Shown here one piece after another: positions 1 through 10,612 of a stretch of 46,808 nt of DNA. A program made the position numbers and the translations under genes. The notes under the pieces were generated by a model. That model ran no database searches. It was not told the origin of the DNA and saw nothing but the letters and a program-made list of their open reading frames with translations. How positions within the stretch are numbered: position 1 is the stretch's first letter; each line of letters starts with the position of its first letter. The DNA comes from Pelargonium cotyledonis (lineage: Eukaryota; Streptophyta; Magnoliopsida; Geraniales; Geraniaceae): positions 1 through 46,808 of the forward strand of contig JAYMTA010000067.1 in NCBI GenBank assembly GCA_036897625.1, written 5' to 3'.

Positions 1-762
1 ATTTGACAAAGTAGGCCTATTTGTACATTTAGCAAAAGTTTATGTATCTATTTATATAAAGTTTTATAAAATGGATCTATTTGTACATTTAGTGAAAGTT
101 CATGTATAAAATTTATGTATGTCTCTTAAAAAAAACATGAGAGAAACTTCAAACTCGACAAAAAGTGTCACATCGTCATGTTGGTGTTTAATGTTTAGCA
201 CTTGCTTAACACTTTTCACGTCAATACTCTCTTGATAAATAATAACGGGAGATGAGCTAAAAAAAAAAATAACAATAACAATATGAGATAAAATGTGTGA
301 TAAATGATCTGAACATTAGGTTTCCATACGGTTAGCATCTCCTCTTTAACACCTCTTACTCTAATACTTGATTAAAATCTCTTTGGAAAGAGCTCTAAAA
401 CTTATTATTCAAAAAGTAAATATGAAATTGTTCTAATCATATTATTCTAAAAGTATTAGTCCAACAAATGACAAAATCAAATAATAACAATGGAAAATTT
501 TATAAACAAATAATCAAAATAATATTTGATTCTCCAGATTAGTTTATTTATTTATTTTTTAATTTTGTATATGTAATTTATTTAAATAATCACTTAAGCT
601 ACAATAAAGTTGTCTATTGGCATACGAACTCGCGGGCACCCGCAGCTCGATCCGCAATTTGGCGGGGTCGGATTGATTAGGGCAACAGTATGATCCGGGT
701 GCTTCGGGTCGGATTCGCAAAATAGGGTCAAACCGGCAGGGAGACTCCACGGCAAAAGCACA
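1..762. other. AT-rich upstream flank with a short imperfect repeat
   Basis: No gene is supported here. The open frames at 559-788 are short, overlap each other and lack family resemblance. Two imperfect copies of a roughly 34-base block (14-46 and 73-106, sharing the core ctatttgtacatttag) lie about 60 bases apart at the left edge. From about 620 the composition changes from AT-rich to GC-richer, which fits the approach to the promoter and 5' leader of the TIM21 gene. No clear TATA box was identified. Confidence 0.5.
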
Positions 763-956
763 GTGTCGCTCTCACGACGACAAACCATAAACCCTCCCCG
801 TTTGATATCACAGCCGGATCGTCACCGCTCCACGTATTCCGAACTCACCGTCCCATCTCACATCCGAAACTCACTGCCAGTCCCTCTTCATCTAACCACC
901 GGCATCGGACTCTCTGCCCGGAATCACCATCTCACTCACGGCTTTCATTTCACAAG
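763..956 (+). promoter_or_regulatory. Probable 5' untranslated leader exon of TIM21
   Basis: A GC-richer stretch ends in a good donor (AAG then gtaatt at 957). The next acceptor (ttgcag, ending at 1312) opens the exon that carries the first plausible ATG at 1337. An open frame does run through 763-956, but it starts with GTG and has no mitochondrial-presequence character, so I read it as a leader exon followed by a 5' UTR intron (957-1312). The transcription start is not visible, so the left boundary is nominal. Confidence 0.45.
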
Positions 957-1336
957 GTAATTTTTGTTGTTGACTTGTTGGTTCTATTTGTGTGAATATG
1001 GTTACTGATTGATGGCCAAATTTTGATGAATGGGGTAAATTTCTTGTGAATATTGGTTCGTACTGTGTAAATTATGTGAATATTGATTCTGAAATTGTTG
1101 GTGTCAGTTGTTTAATTAGTTTGAGAAGTAAATGCTGTTGCAATTTTGTTGATAAAAAATGGTTGAAGTAGTAAAACTGAAACCCCAATATTGTTCTGGT
1201 GCTTTATTCATGGTGGCTGATTGCCTTTGTAGTAAAACAAATGGACTTTCTTTATTTCATTCTTTTTAGCTTTTGCTATCCTCAAGTTCTTAATAAGCTT
1301 TAGAAATTGCAGTTTTATCAGCTACATTTGTCATTA

Positions 1337-4300
1337 ATGATGCACCAAATCAAAAGATCAGCATTAACTATCAGGAGCAGATTGTGTGGCATTTCGAAAT
1401 TCCCCAGTGATTTGTGTTCCATTGTGGGGAGTACGCCTGCAAAGCATGTATCTGATGTGAGATTGATTGGGTTTTCATCAGTAGCGTCAGAGGGTATTTC
1501 ATCTGAGGTATGTTTGCTTTCTTTTCTTATCAGTGGGTATAAGCCTTCTTGTGTTTTGTTGCTCTTCATTTGTATGAGCTCTCATGTACTCCCTTTGTCC
1601 GAAAATGAGTGTCCTAGTTTCTATTTTGAGAAAAATTTAGGAAAAGTTACCTAGTGTGGTATATTTACTCTTGTATCTTCGTGATCATATGTTACAACAA
1701 ACTTTAGGGATACTAACTAACTTAATTTTAGGATGTTGGTGACAATTCATGCACAACAAACTTTAAGGACAGAGGACACTCATTTTGGTACGGAGGGAGT
1801 ATTACTTATAAATTACAAACTATTCAAGTGGGAATGTTAGGTAGTCTCATCAATGGTGCAAGGTGTAGCAGCAGTTGTTGTTGAAGTTGCCCGTATTAAC
1901 CCTGACTGTATTCTCTCAATTATTGATGGTTTAGTCATCTGCTTAATTCACTGCAAATATGCTAGCATACTTTGTCACTAACACTTATGAAATTTGTAAT
2001 TCTTGATAATTAATGCTTAAACTTGATTTTGATTTGTGTGGTTTCTATTTTCTAAGTTTCTGGCTGCGAGGAACATATAAAACTAAGTATGAAAGGCTTC
2101 TCTCACATACCAGACTGTGTTCTTTATGCTTTGAGTATAGCACCGACTAAATCATTATATCTATTCTTAACATCTTCGTTTTTTAATGCTTATATGATAT
2201 AATATATCTATTGTTTGAAGTTCACTAGTGTCAGAAAAATGTCTGTATAATCGGTTGTAGGGGGTTTCATGGAGTTCATACATTTCCAAAGGTTACGCCT
2301 CACTGAGTGATTTGAATTTTGAAACTATAAATCCCACATGAACCTATCACAGACTTCACAGTGCCACCTGGCTTGCAGTAGATGAATTAACCTTCGTCCC
2401 TTCTTTGTCCATCATACCATCCAAACTAATGTGACTTAAATCATGCTCAATCTGTTAAATTTTCTTACAGCGGATCAAATAAATGAGGCTCATGACAAGA
2501 GTAGCTGACAAAGGAAAAGTCAAAAGACTGCTCCAGTCTTGACAATATTGAGACTTCAGATTTTCCTAGCATAACCTGCCTTTTATGCTAGATCCTTTTT
2601 GGAACATGAACATAAAGAACTTTGTGCATTGGCTGTTCATACTACCCTTATTTTAACAGTTATGAGATTTTGCATTGTGCACATTGACTACATAGTTAGT
2701 AACATAGTATGTACTAGTATTAATGTCCTTATCACAATTGTATTTTTATTAGGGGTACCTTTATGTTCAATTTTTGTTTGATATGATGCAGTTGCCAGCA
2801 ATATTGAAATCAAGTTTTGCCAAACAATCCAGTCATGATTATGATCGTATCACTAAGGTGCAAGAGTTGGTAATTCAGTTGTTATCCATTTTCATTTCCC
2901 ACAATCGCTTATCTGGACTAATTTTTCTTCGTTTCATTTTCAGAACCTTCTTGGAGCAAATGGTTAGTTATTATTATACCTTAATGTATATATCCATCCA
3001 TCATTGGTTAGTGCCTGGAGAATGTACCTGGCTAAACAAATGAGTGCCTAGAATGTACCTTTTCTTCCTTCAAAAATACATTATAAATGAGTATAAAAGG
3101 AATTCTTCGGTTCAGCCAGGGAGGAGTTGTTAGCTATTTGAATGAATCAATTGTTTAGTTAGGTGCTCAATGTTGATATTCAGATTTAGCAGAAGGTATG
3201 TAAAACCACCGGTGAGGGAGAAGTGGGGAGGGACAAATGACACATTGATTGGCTATTTTTTATATTCCATTGTTTTGAAATTGACGTTTGATGGTGATGC
3301 TTTGCAGGAGTTCCTGCTTTATATAGAGGGCAGCATGCTGGAGAATATATGCTTGGCTCAAAGTCATCATTCCTACTGACAGAGAAAAATAGAGCAAATA
3401 TAATGAGTCGTTCCTTTGCAAGATCCTTGGCATCGACAGCTTCTAAGGAACCAGGACACAAGTCATCTCAGGTTTGAGTCTAAATTGAGGATTTTCAACT
3501 TATGCATTTCCTTTACGTGTATGTCCTACGGGTGGGTTAGTCATTTACAGCTTGGAGCCTTTTCATTGGGAGAAACTAACCAGCTAATGAAGTTTTTCCT
3601 CATTTTAGATTCTCTGCATTACCATAATCCTTTAGTTTTGTACTTTATATCTCAATTTCTCTCATGCTTTTCCAGACGAAAAAGGACATAACAACTGTTG
3701 GGGATCCCTTTGATGCTCCCACGTACAATATCCCAGATAAGCCAGTCACATTTGCAGAAGGGGCATCCTATAGTGTTATCATTCTTGCTGGCCTTGGAGT
3801 TGCAGCTGCTGCAGCATATGCTGTTTTTAAGGAACTTATATTTCAACCAAAAGAGTAATATTTTGATTTTTTGGCTGCACCGTACTAAATGGTTTGAATT
3901 TTGAACAGTGAAGTTCTTGAGTTTCACCCTGACATGAAATTCTTTGGCCTGTTGTAGGTACAAGATCTTTAACATGGCTCTGAAAAGGATTCAAGATGAC
4001 AGTCAGGTATGCAAATATTGTTTCTTTGTCCTGGGTATATAAAATTCTGTTTCTAAAGAGCTTATTTTCAATTACTATGTAGACATCACTTTCAAAATGC
4101 CCCGTGCCATTATTATAAATTTTGTTGAGCTACCCTGTTGTCGTGGACTTGTATGTTAATATTTTTCATTAAAATGGAAGAACAAACATGCGTTTATAGT
4201 GATTGATAATGCTGTCCTAATTTTCATTACTGTTATATTCTTACTGGTTGAAGTATTCCACATTGAAAATTTGTTGAGTTTGAGGTCACCTCTTATACTA

Positions 4301-5652
4301 GTTGGACCCTCCACTTAACAACATAAGCTTTTAAGTAGGAGTGAAGTTTAACATGATATCAAAGCTTGTTTGGTCTTGGGACTGTGTGACCCATTGTCAC
4401 CCATGTGATTTTTGGTCTACGTTTAGAACAGCATGCAAGTGCGGGACTGCTGAAGTATCCCATATTGAAAGTGTGGAGGGGGTAAAGTTTAATGTTGAAT
4501 CTAAAGCTAAAGTTTGTCATTTAGCCATATTACATACTCAAATCTGTGTGTTCTAGTATATGCTTGTGTAATCTCAGCTTTATTTTGTTTGCTCCACTCT
4601 TTGCCATGGATAGAGATTTAATTTCCATCACCTGCTCTCTTAGAATAGGTCTTTGCTAGTAAACTTTTCTTCCAGCGTGGAATCCATATCCAGAAATTAT
4701 TTGTTTTTCTCATTTAGGTATATTTATTTTATTTTCTTGATATCTACATACATTTTCAGTTTGTGTAGAGCTATGGGTCTTGTAAGGAGTTGGTTCCTGA
4801 AAGTTTAAATCTTGGGTCTGTGTTTCTAGCCTTTAGTTGTTGGCTGCAAATATCAAGGGTGACTCAATGCAGGAGGCCACCAAAATGGAGTATGCGAAAT
4901 GTTATTTATATACACAGTTTTACTCGTGTTTTGCTGAGTGGCTGTTTTACTGACCACAAGGTTACAAGGCGCATGAGAAAAAGCAAGTCAGAAACAAAAC
5001 AAAAATTCATTCTTCTCTTCTGTTGCTTGATTCATTCACGTTCTGATTTTCGCCATGGCCTTTTATATGTTTTTTTATTTGTTCATTTCTTGGTTTTGGA
5101 TATTTTGGTTAGCATATATAAAATTGATGGCACCCAAGTTGAAGAGAAGTGATTTCTTGGAGCCTTTTTGTTGTTGTTGTTGTTGAAATTCTGATCTCTG
5201 GGTTTGTTGGAGGTGGCAGTTGTGATGGAGCATATCTGACTTTGCTTTCATTCCATGTGTTGACATTTTTTATATTTTGCTTCCTATCAGGTAAGGGTGA
5301 GGATTGGATCCCCTATTACAGGATATGGTCAAGAAAGTAGAAATCGTGCTGCCCGCCAAAGAATTCCCAATAGAGCATGGACCGATGAAGATGGTGTGGA
5401 GCGTGTTGAAGTAAGTTTTGTGGTATTCGTTATGCTTATGAACCTTGTTTAGTTAATGGATAATTTCACTTACATTTGACGAATTGTATGCAGGTAAACT
5501 TTTATATTCGGGGGCCTCATGGAGCTGGAAAAGTTTTCACTGAGATGTTCAAAGACAAAGTCGACAAGCAATGGAAATACACATTTTTAATTGTGGAGAT
5601 ACAATCACCATCCCCAGCACAATTAATGCTGGAATCTTACATGCCTGCTTAG
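1337..5652 (+). CDS. TIM21: TIM21-like subunit of the mitochondrial inner-membrane translocase
   Basis: The predicted protein has about 312 residues from eight coding exons: 1337-1507, 2792-2869, 2944-2962, 3308-3471, 3676-3854, 3958-4006, 5291-5410 and 5494-5652. All junctions keep frame. The N-terminus is rich in Arg, Lys and Ser and poor in acidic residues, as in a mitochondrial presequence. A single membrane segment around residues 174-195 (motif [19 protein letters not shown]) is followed by the intermembrane-space domain. Recognisable blocks of that domain are [34 protein letters not shown] and the end LMLESYMPA. In the family, TIM21 links the TOM and TIM23 translocases and helps sort presequence proteins into the inner membrane; the Arabidopsis relative is called SD3. 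Two adjacent ATGs (1337, 1340) could serve as start. The second exon could instead end at 2857, also in phase. The 19-base exon at 2944 is the least certain. Confidence 0.88.
1589..1799. mobile_element. Stowaway-like MITE in a TIM21 intron
   Basis: This 211-base element has terminal inverted repeats of about 27 bases (1589-1615 against 1773-1799). They start with ctccct and share aaaatgagtgtcct, and match at about 23 of 27 positions by eye. It is flanked on both sides by TA (1587-1588 and 1800-1801), the target of Tc1/mariner-type insertion. There is no coding capacity. It sits in the intron between the first two coding exons of TIM21. Confidence 0.8.
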
Positions 5653-6430
5653 AACATGCACACAAAGTAGGTAGGTTTGGAACTACCCACACTATTCTTT
5701 ACGCATCTTTTGATCTTTCGGAGAGAGAATCTTGTTATGTCTGCTTCGGCGGGGGTTTTGCTTTTCTACAATCTGATAGGAAACGGGCCAAATGGTTCAT
5801 TCACGTTTCGCACATGTATGATTTTATAGAAATTAGGCAGCAAGAGTAACACAATGGATCCTTTTGCAATGTTTCTTCTATACATTGATGTTGGATGAAC
5901 CAATAATATGAACTTGGATTTGTGCTATCTGGGCTCACTGATGTCTTGTTGGTTATGTGATTGAATCAAATTGCCTTAACTCCTGAACCAATGCCTCAAC
6001 TGTCAGCCTCGGGCCTCCCAAGAATACGCTCATTATCCTCATCTTTGGACTCCGCATCTGCATACTCATTATCTACACTGGTATTCGAATTGCCAGACTC
6101 TGAGATCTCGTCACGAAGAAAAGAGCTGAGGACGACTAGGTCGTGGATGTATTTTTTTCAAAAAAGTTTATAGCAGATATGTTGCATATCTGAACCTACA
6201 AAATGTTTAAAAATTTGGGTTTAACAATAGCAAGATACGAAAGTCTCTTTGCTATCGGATATTCAGTCGAATTCAATAGTTAAATCAAACGTGACATCAA
6301 CTCACGTACGAAAACACAAACAGAGTTCTCAGGAAGCAAATTCGGATCCACGTGTTTGAGAAAACACAAGCAAATGCTCACGTGTGTGTAGTGTGTACTA
6401 AGAGGGGTATAACTGTCATTATATGTAGGT
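5653..6430. other. TIM21 3' flank and intergenic DNA
   Basis: This is the probable 3' UTR of TIM21 (to about 5900) followed by spacer. The only structure is an open stretch on the minus strand, about 6160 down to 5994. It would encode an acidic, Asp/Glu/Ser-rich peptide ending in RILGRPEADS. It has no start codon and is preceded by an in-frame stop, so it may be a decayed exon or chance. Confidence 0.4.
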
Positions 6431-6530
6431 CGAGGTGTGTAAAACAGTAAAAGCAAGTGAGCAACTGAGCCCAAACAAAACTCTATCTTCTTCTCCACCG
6501 GTACTTCTGCTTAGTTTTTGGTTTTCCGGA

Positions 6531-6868
6531 ATGGCGGTGACCGCAAGCCATGTCATACCCAATCTCACAGCATTCACATGGCCCAAAATCAAATGCCCAT
6601 CTCGGCCAGATTCTCAGAGACTCGGGGCCAACTTTTCGGTGAGGGGCGATGGAGGTGGCGTGAAGACTGAGAACCGAGTTGCTACGGTTAAGAACGGGAA
6701 CGATTCGCTGGAGATATGCAGAGTCCTGAACGGGATGTGGCAGACCCGCGGCGGGTGGGGCGGGGCAGACAGGCGGCGGCTGGGCCAGAACCGTTCGAGA
6801 CAGCCCCGTCGACGCCATGCTCCGTTACGCCGACGCCGGCCTCTCCACCTTCGACATGGCCGATCACT
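6531..6868 (+). pseudogene. Orphan, frameshifted aldo/keto reductase first exon (type A)
   Basis: This stretch closely matches the first exon of the intact reductase at 10613-10928, from the start (MAVTAS) through EICRVLNGMWQT to the barrel end (MADH) and the donor (CACT then gtatgt at 6869). After WQTRGGWG, the 25-base segment starting ggcagac is present twice in diverged form, near 6739 and 6764. Because 25 is not a multiple of three, the frame shifts and runs out at 6926. Removing one copy on paper restores a frame through PVDAMLRYADAGLSTFDMADH. No exons 2-9 follow before the next reductase start at 7214. Its donor could once have served exon 2 at 7748, but the present length leaves the wrong phase. 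A sequencing error is possible but unlikely for a 25-base imperfect duplication. Confidence 0.75.
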
Positions 6869-7213
6869 GTATGTCGTCTCAATTCTAATTTTGGGTTTTC
6901 TTCGGTGGTTACGTGGCCTGTTATGATTGGACTGTAATTTAGCTGGTCTTTACATTTCCATGTTGACTAACGGGACCGCCACATTACATTTGCCATAATA
7001 TCCTTGAACTCTTACATATTTGTCTATTCGAACGTACTGGAAAAAGTTGTGAATTACCAAAATACCCTTACTACTTGTGAATTAATGGTGGAGACTGGAG
7101 AGCCATTGAAGTAGATAGGATAAAACATTGTGTACTTGTATGAATTTAAGGCCATTAGCAGAAATCAGCTTCCTTTGTGCTTGTGCATAGTTTGATTCCT
7201 TTACTAGCAAAAA
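6869..7213 (+). other. Remnant of reductase intron 1 and spacer before the next first exon
   Basis: The DNA after the orphan exon resembles the start of intron 1 of the downstream reductase gene (10929 onward). Shared pieces include tgacatttcca-like text, tttgtctattcga (7019-7032 and 11077-11090) and a ccaaaat-accct-act stretch. Homology fades near 7075. This shows the orphan exon was copied together with its intron, so it is not a processed fragment. The rest, to 7213, is presumably promoter and leader of the gene starting at 7214. I see no clear TATA box. Confidence 0.55.
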
Positions 7214-9693
7214 ATGGCTGAGATTTTGCACCATCCTTTCAATAAATTTATCCTCGCCCCCTTTAAACCGGAACCTGGAAGAGCCTTTGGTATAAGAAGG
7301 CTCATTTCAGTGCCGTCTAGGTGTGTGCTGAATGATGACAATAACAAGAGAGTGGTTGTGAAGAATGGGAAGGATGCATTGGATATCTGCCGGGTTGTTA
7401 ACGGGATGTGGCAGACTAGTGGTGGCTGGGGTAGAATTGATTCAGACAATGCAGTTGATGCTATGCTTCGATATGCTGATGCTGGGCTCGCTACTTTCGA
7501 TATGGCTGATATATGTAAAGCGCTCTTTAGTTAAACTTTACATGTAGTCTAACAGGCTAACATTGCTGAAACTGAAATGTATTGCTTATTAAACCGACAT
7601 TTAGAAAACTACTATAATGCATCATGAGTTTACCGAAACACTATTAGACTGCCATGTTTTTGTGCAGTAGTTTGAATGCCGTGCTTTGGTATTTTTGTAT
7701 GGGTTTTCACTTTTCACCCAACATTTAGAAGTCTGTTTGTATGGCAGATGGGCCTGCTGAAGATCTTTATGGTATCTTCATCAATCGAGTTCGCAGAGAG
7801 CGCCCGCCAGAGTTATTGGAAAAGGTCAGAGGGTAAGTTACAACTTAAAAACTACATAATTGGATATTGAAGTTATGTTCAAAGACTATTGGTATCTAGA
7901 GCACACTCTATCAGAAAACTTATCAACTCATGACAGTCTACTCTCTGATGCAGTCTTACTAAATGGGTGCCACCGCCCGTCAAGATGACAAGTAGCTATG
8001 TCAAGGATTGCATTAATGTCTCCCGGAAGAGAATGGATGTTACTTCATTGGACATGCTCCAGTTCCATTGGTATTGATTTTTTTCATTTTTTTTGGGGGT
8101 GTTGGGAAGGAGTGTGGAATTAGGAACTTGCTGAAGTTGTTGCTATTTAAGATTTGCATAAATGGAAATCTTCAATTAGCAATATCATTATGTTGTGCAT
8201 CGGATTTCAGTGAAAGTTATCCCGAAGCATTTACTGGATCTGTGGTATTGACTGCAACCAAACTCGATATCATTTATCTGAAGAACAAGCATGCTCAAAT
8301 AAATCCTCAAATGGTTCTTCTTGTCAACTATTATTTTAGTACACATTAAACATTCTTGAAACTTATATCTTCTAGTCTAGCTTAAAATGAGAAGAAAGTG
8401 AAAATTTTCCGTTTTATAGGAATCATATGATATTCTGATTGACTTTTTTGTCTTTTCATATCTTAACAGGTGGGATTATGCAAATTCCGCTTACCTTGAT
8501 GCCCTAAAACACCTTACAGATCTGAAAGAAGAAGGTTAGGATGATCTATATTAGCATTTATTATTCTGCACACCCATATATCCTTGTTGTAATTGGATTA
8601 GTTCAGCAACTGGTGTGCAGGTAAAATCAAGACAATTGCTCTGACTAATTTTGATACAGAGAGATTACAAATAATTCTGGAAAATGACATTCCGGTTGTT
8701 AGCAATCAGGTCAGTGACTGTTTTTCTTTCAAAAGTTGCATTCATTCCCATATTGTTGATATAGTAGCTGATGGAGGGATTTTGGTTCCTTCAGGTGCAA
8801 CATTCAATTATTGACATGCGCCCTCAGCAGAAAATGGCAGAGCTTTGTCAGCTTACAGGAGTTAAACTTATAACGTCTCTCTCTCTCTCTCTCTCTCTCT
8901 CAGTCTCGCACACACCGGGTCAATGTAGTGAATTGGTTTGGGCCTTCTATTGCTTTTCTCTGGCATAAATTAAGCTTTTCCTGAATAGAAATTGCATGGT
9001 TATTTTTTTAATGCAGTTATGGAACAGTAATGGGTGGACTGCTATCTGAAAATTTCCTGGCCCCCAATTTAGCCATTCCTTTTGCTGGTCCGCCACTAAA
9101 CACACCATCCCTCCGGAAGTACAAACGGGTAGGAAACCAGTTTTTAAATATCACATGAATAAGCCATACATATTGAAAATAATATAGTAAGATAGGATCT
9201 AAGACATGGCTGCATGCAGTGGAGAGTATTAAGTTTTATCAGTTACATTGATATACTTCGATTTTGTTACGAATATGGCAGATGGTTGATTCTTGGGGAA
9301 CATGGAGTCAATTCCAAGTTCTGCTGCAGACGCTTAAAAAGATAGCTAACAAACACGGGGTTTCAATCCCAAATGTTGCCGTCAAATACATACTTGATCA
9401 GGTAAAAACAAATCCAGTGTCCACATTTTTTTTTTGAAGTCTCTGAAATATTCCTAACTGAACAATTGTTTTTGTATTGTGTATTGGTATGATTGGTGAA
9501 ATCGCAGCCGGCAGTGGCTGGATCAATGATAGGTGTAAGGCTTGGGTTGTCAGACCATATAAAAGACTCGAGTGCCGTGTTTTCACTGGATCTTGACGAG
9601 GAAGACGTGAACAGTATACGAGAGGTTTCTAGCAAAGGGAGAGACCTACTAAAAGTGATTGGTGACTGTGGAGATGAATATAGGCGAGCATGA
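7214..9693 (+). CDS. Aldo/keto reductase, copy 1 (type B first exon)
   Basis: Predicted 384 residues from nine exons: 7214-7514, 7748-7832, 7954-8070, 8470-8534, 8621-8709, 8795-8874, 9017-9128, 9282-9401 and 9508-9693. All are in phase with GT-AG borders. The fold is the NAD(P)H-dependent aldo/keto reductase barrel. The expected catalytic tetrad is present with normal spacing: Asp96 and Tyr101 (FDMAD.YG), Lys132 (LTKWVPP) and His167 (LDMLQFHWWDY). The end resembles the cofactor-binding region (VRLGLSDHIKD). The N-terminal 55 or so residues are basic and variable, consistent with a plastid transit peptide. From memory it resembles the plant group annotated as radial-spoke-protein-5-like or plastoglobule reductases; the substrate is not known. 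Unlike the downstream copy it has Ile100 where His is usual before the catalytic Tyr. Confidence 0.85.
8875..8901 (+). repeat. (CT)n microsatellite abutting a splice donor
   Basis: About a dozen CT units begin at the first bases of intron 6 of the reductase, directly after ATAAC. The donor itself (gtctct) is part of the repeat. The paralogous intron at 12688 has only a short interrupted version, so the repeat expanded in this copy. Confidence 0.85.
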
Positions 9694-10612
9694 ATATGAT
9701 GATGATGATACCATAATCTTTTCATTTGAAGATGTGTTACTCATTGCTTGCAAACATCTAATGCTTGTTCAGTTGTTCATTAATTAAGATTTTGATGTTA
9801 TGGTTTATGAGATAGCCTACTATTTGCATATATTACTAGCCCATGTTAGGGCCCATTTTTTTTTTTTTTTTTTTTTTTTTTTAAGTTGAACTTAAAATAA
9901 ACTAATTAGTTTTCTTTTTCTTCTCTAAAATTCAACAAATTCCCACAAATCCATCAAATCTACATAGAATGATAGAACCAGACAAAACCCACCTCAAAAT
10001 ACAAGAGTCCCGAACGAAGGAAGAAGCAAAAACCATACCATTTCTTGACAGTAGTATCTAAATATGACCATTGATGTCACTCACCAACCCAAACACGCCA
10101 TTTTCAAAATGATACACAATTGATGTCACATTAACAAAATCGTACAAGTGATGTCCACTTCATTGAAAATTGATACACATATTGGTAACTAGCATTTTTG
10201 ACCTAAGTACTAGTTAACACTAGTTGGTTCATTTTTCAAATTAGAAGTTCATGTATGTCATGAACAAAGTATGAAAAGAGAGATGATTTAAGCGTATATT
10301 TATGACGATAAAGTGCATATATCTTATATGACAATATTTTAATAACAAAAGTGTGATATCAATTCGTTTATCTCATACTTACATGTGTACATTTAAACAC
10401 AAATACACGTAACTTGTACGTCAGATAAAGTTTCATGTACGTTCAAGCGTCTCAAAATTTGTGCACATAAAATTTAACGCACCTAATATGTTATTGATAC
10501 TTTCCTTGTAATCTCAGTGTATAATTAGTGAGATGAGACATGCAATGTATGAAATGTGATTTTCTCTGATCGCTCCCTAAACCATATTTTGGAGTTACAG
10601 AGTGAATCAGTA
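9694..10612. other. Intergenic DNA between the two reductase genes
   Basis: The 3' UTR of the upstream reductase is followed by AT-rich spacer with a long T tract of roughly 34 bases (about 9857-9892). On the plus strand this could be the complement of a poly(A) tail of a minus-strand retroelement, but I see no flanking element. No open frame or repeat pair was recognised. The last 100 bases should hold the promoter and leader of the gene starting at 10613. Confidence 0.5.

Noticed and set aside
559..788. Two overlapping minus-strand frames in the left flank
   Set aside because: Short, overlapping, no family resemblance, and they lie where the TIM21 promoter and leader are expected.
763..960. 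Open frame as the N-terminus of TIM21
   Set aside because: It starts with GTG, has no presequence character and ends at a splice donor; a leader exon explains it better.
9857..9892. T tract as the tail of a processed pseudogene or SINE
   Set aside because: No retroelement body or target duplication could be seen beside it.
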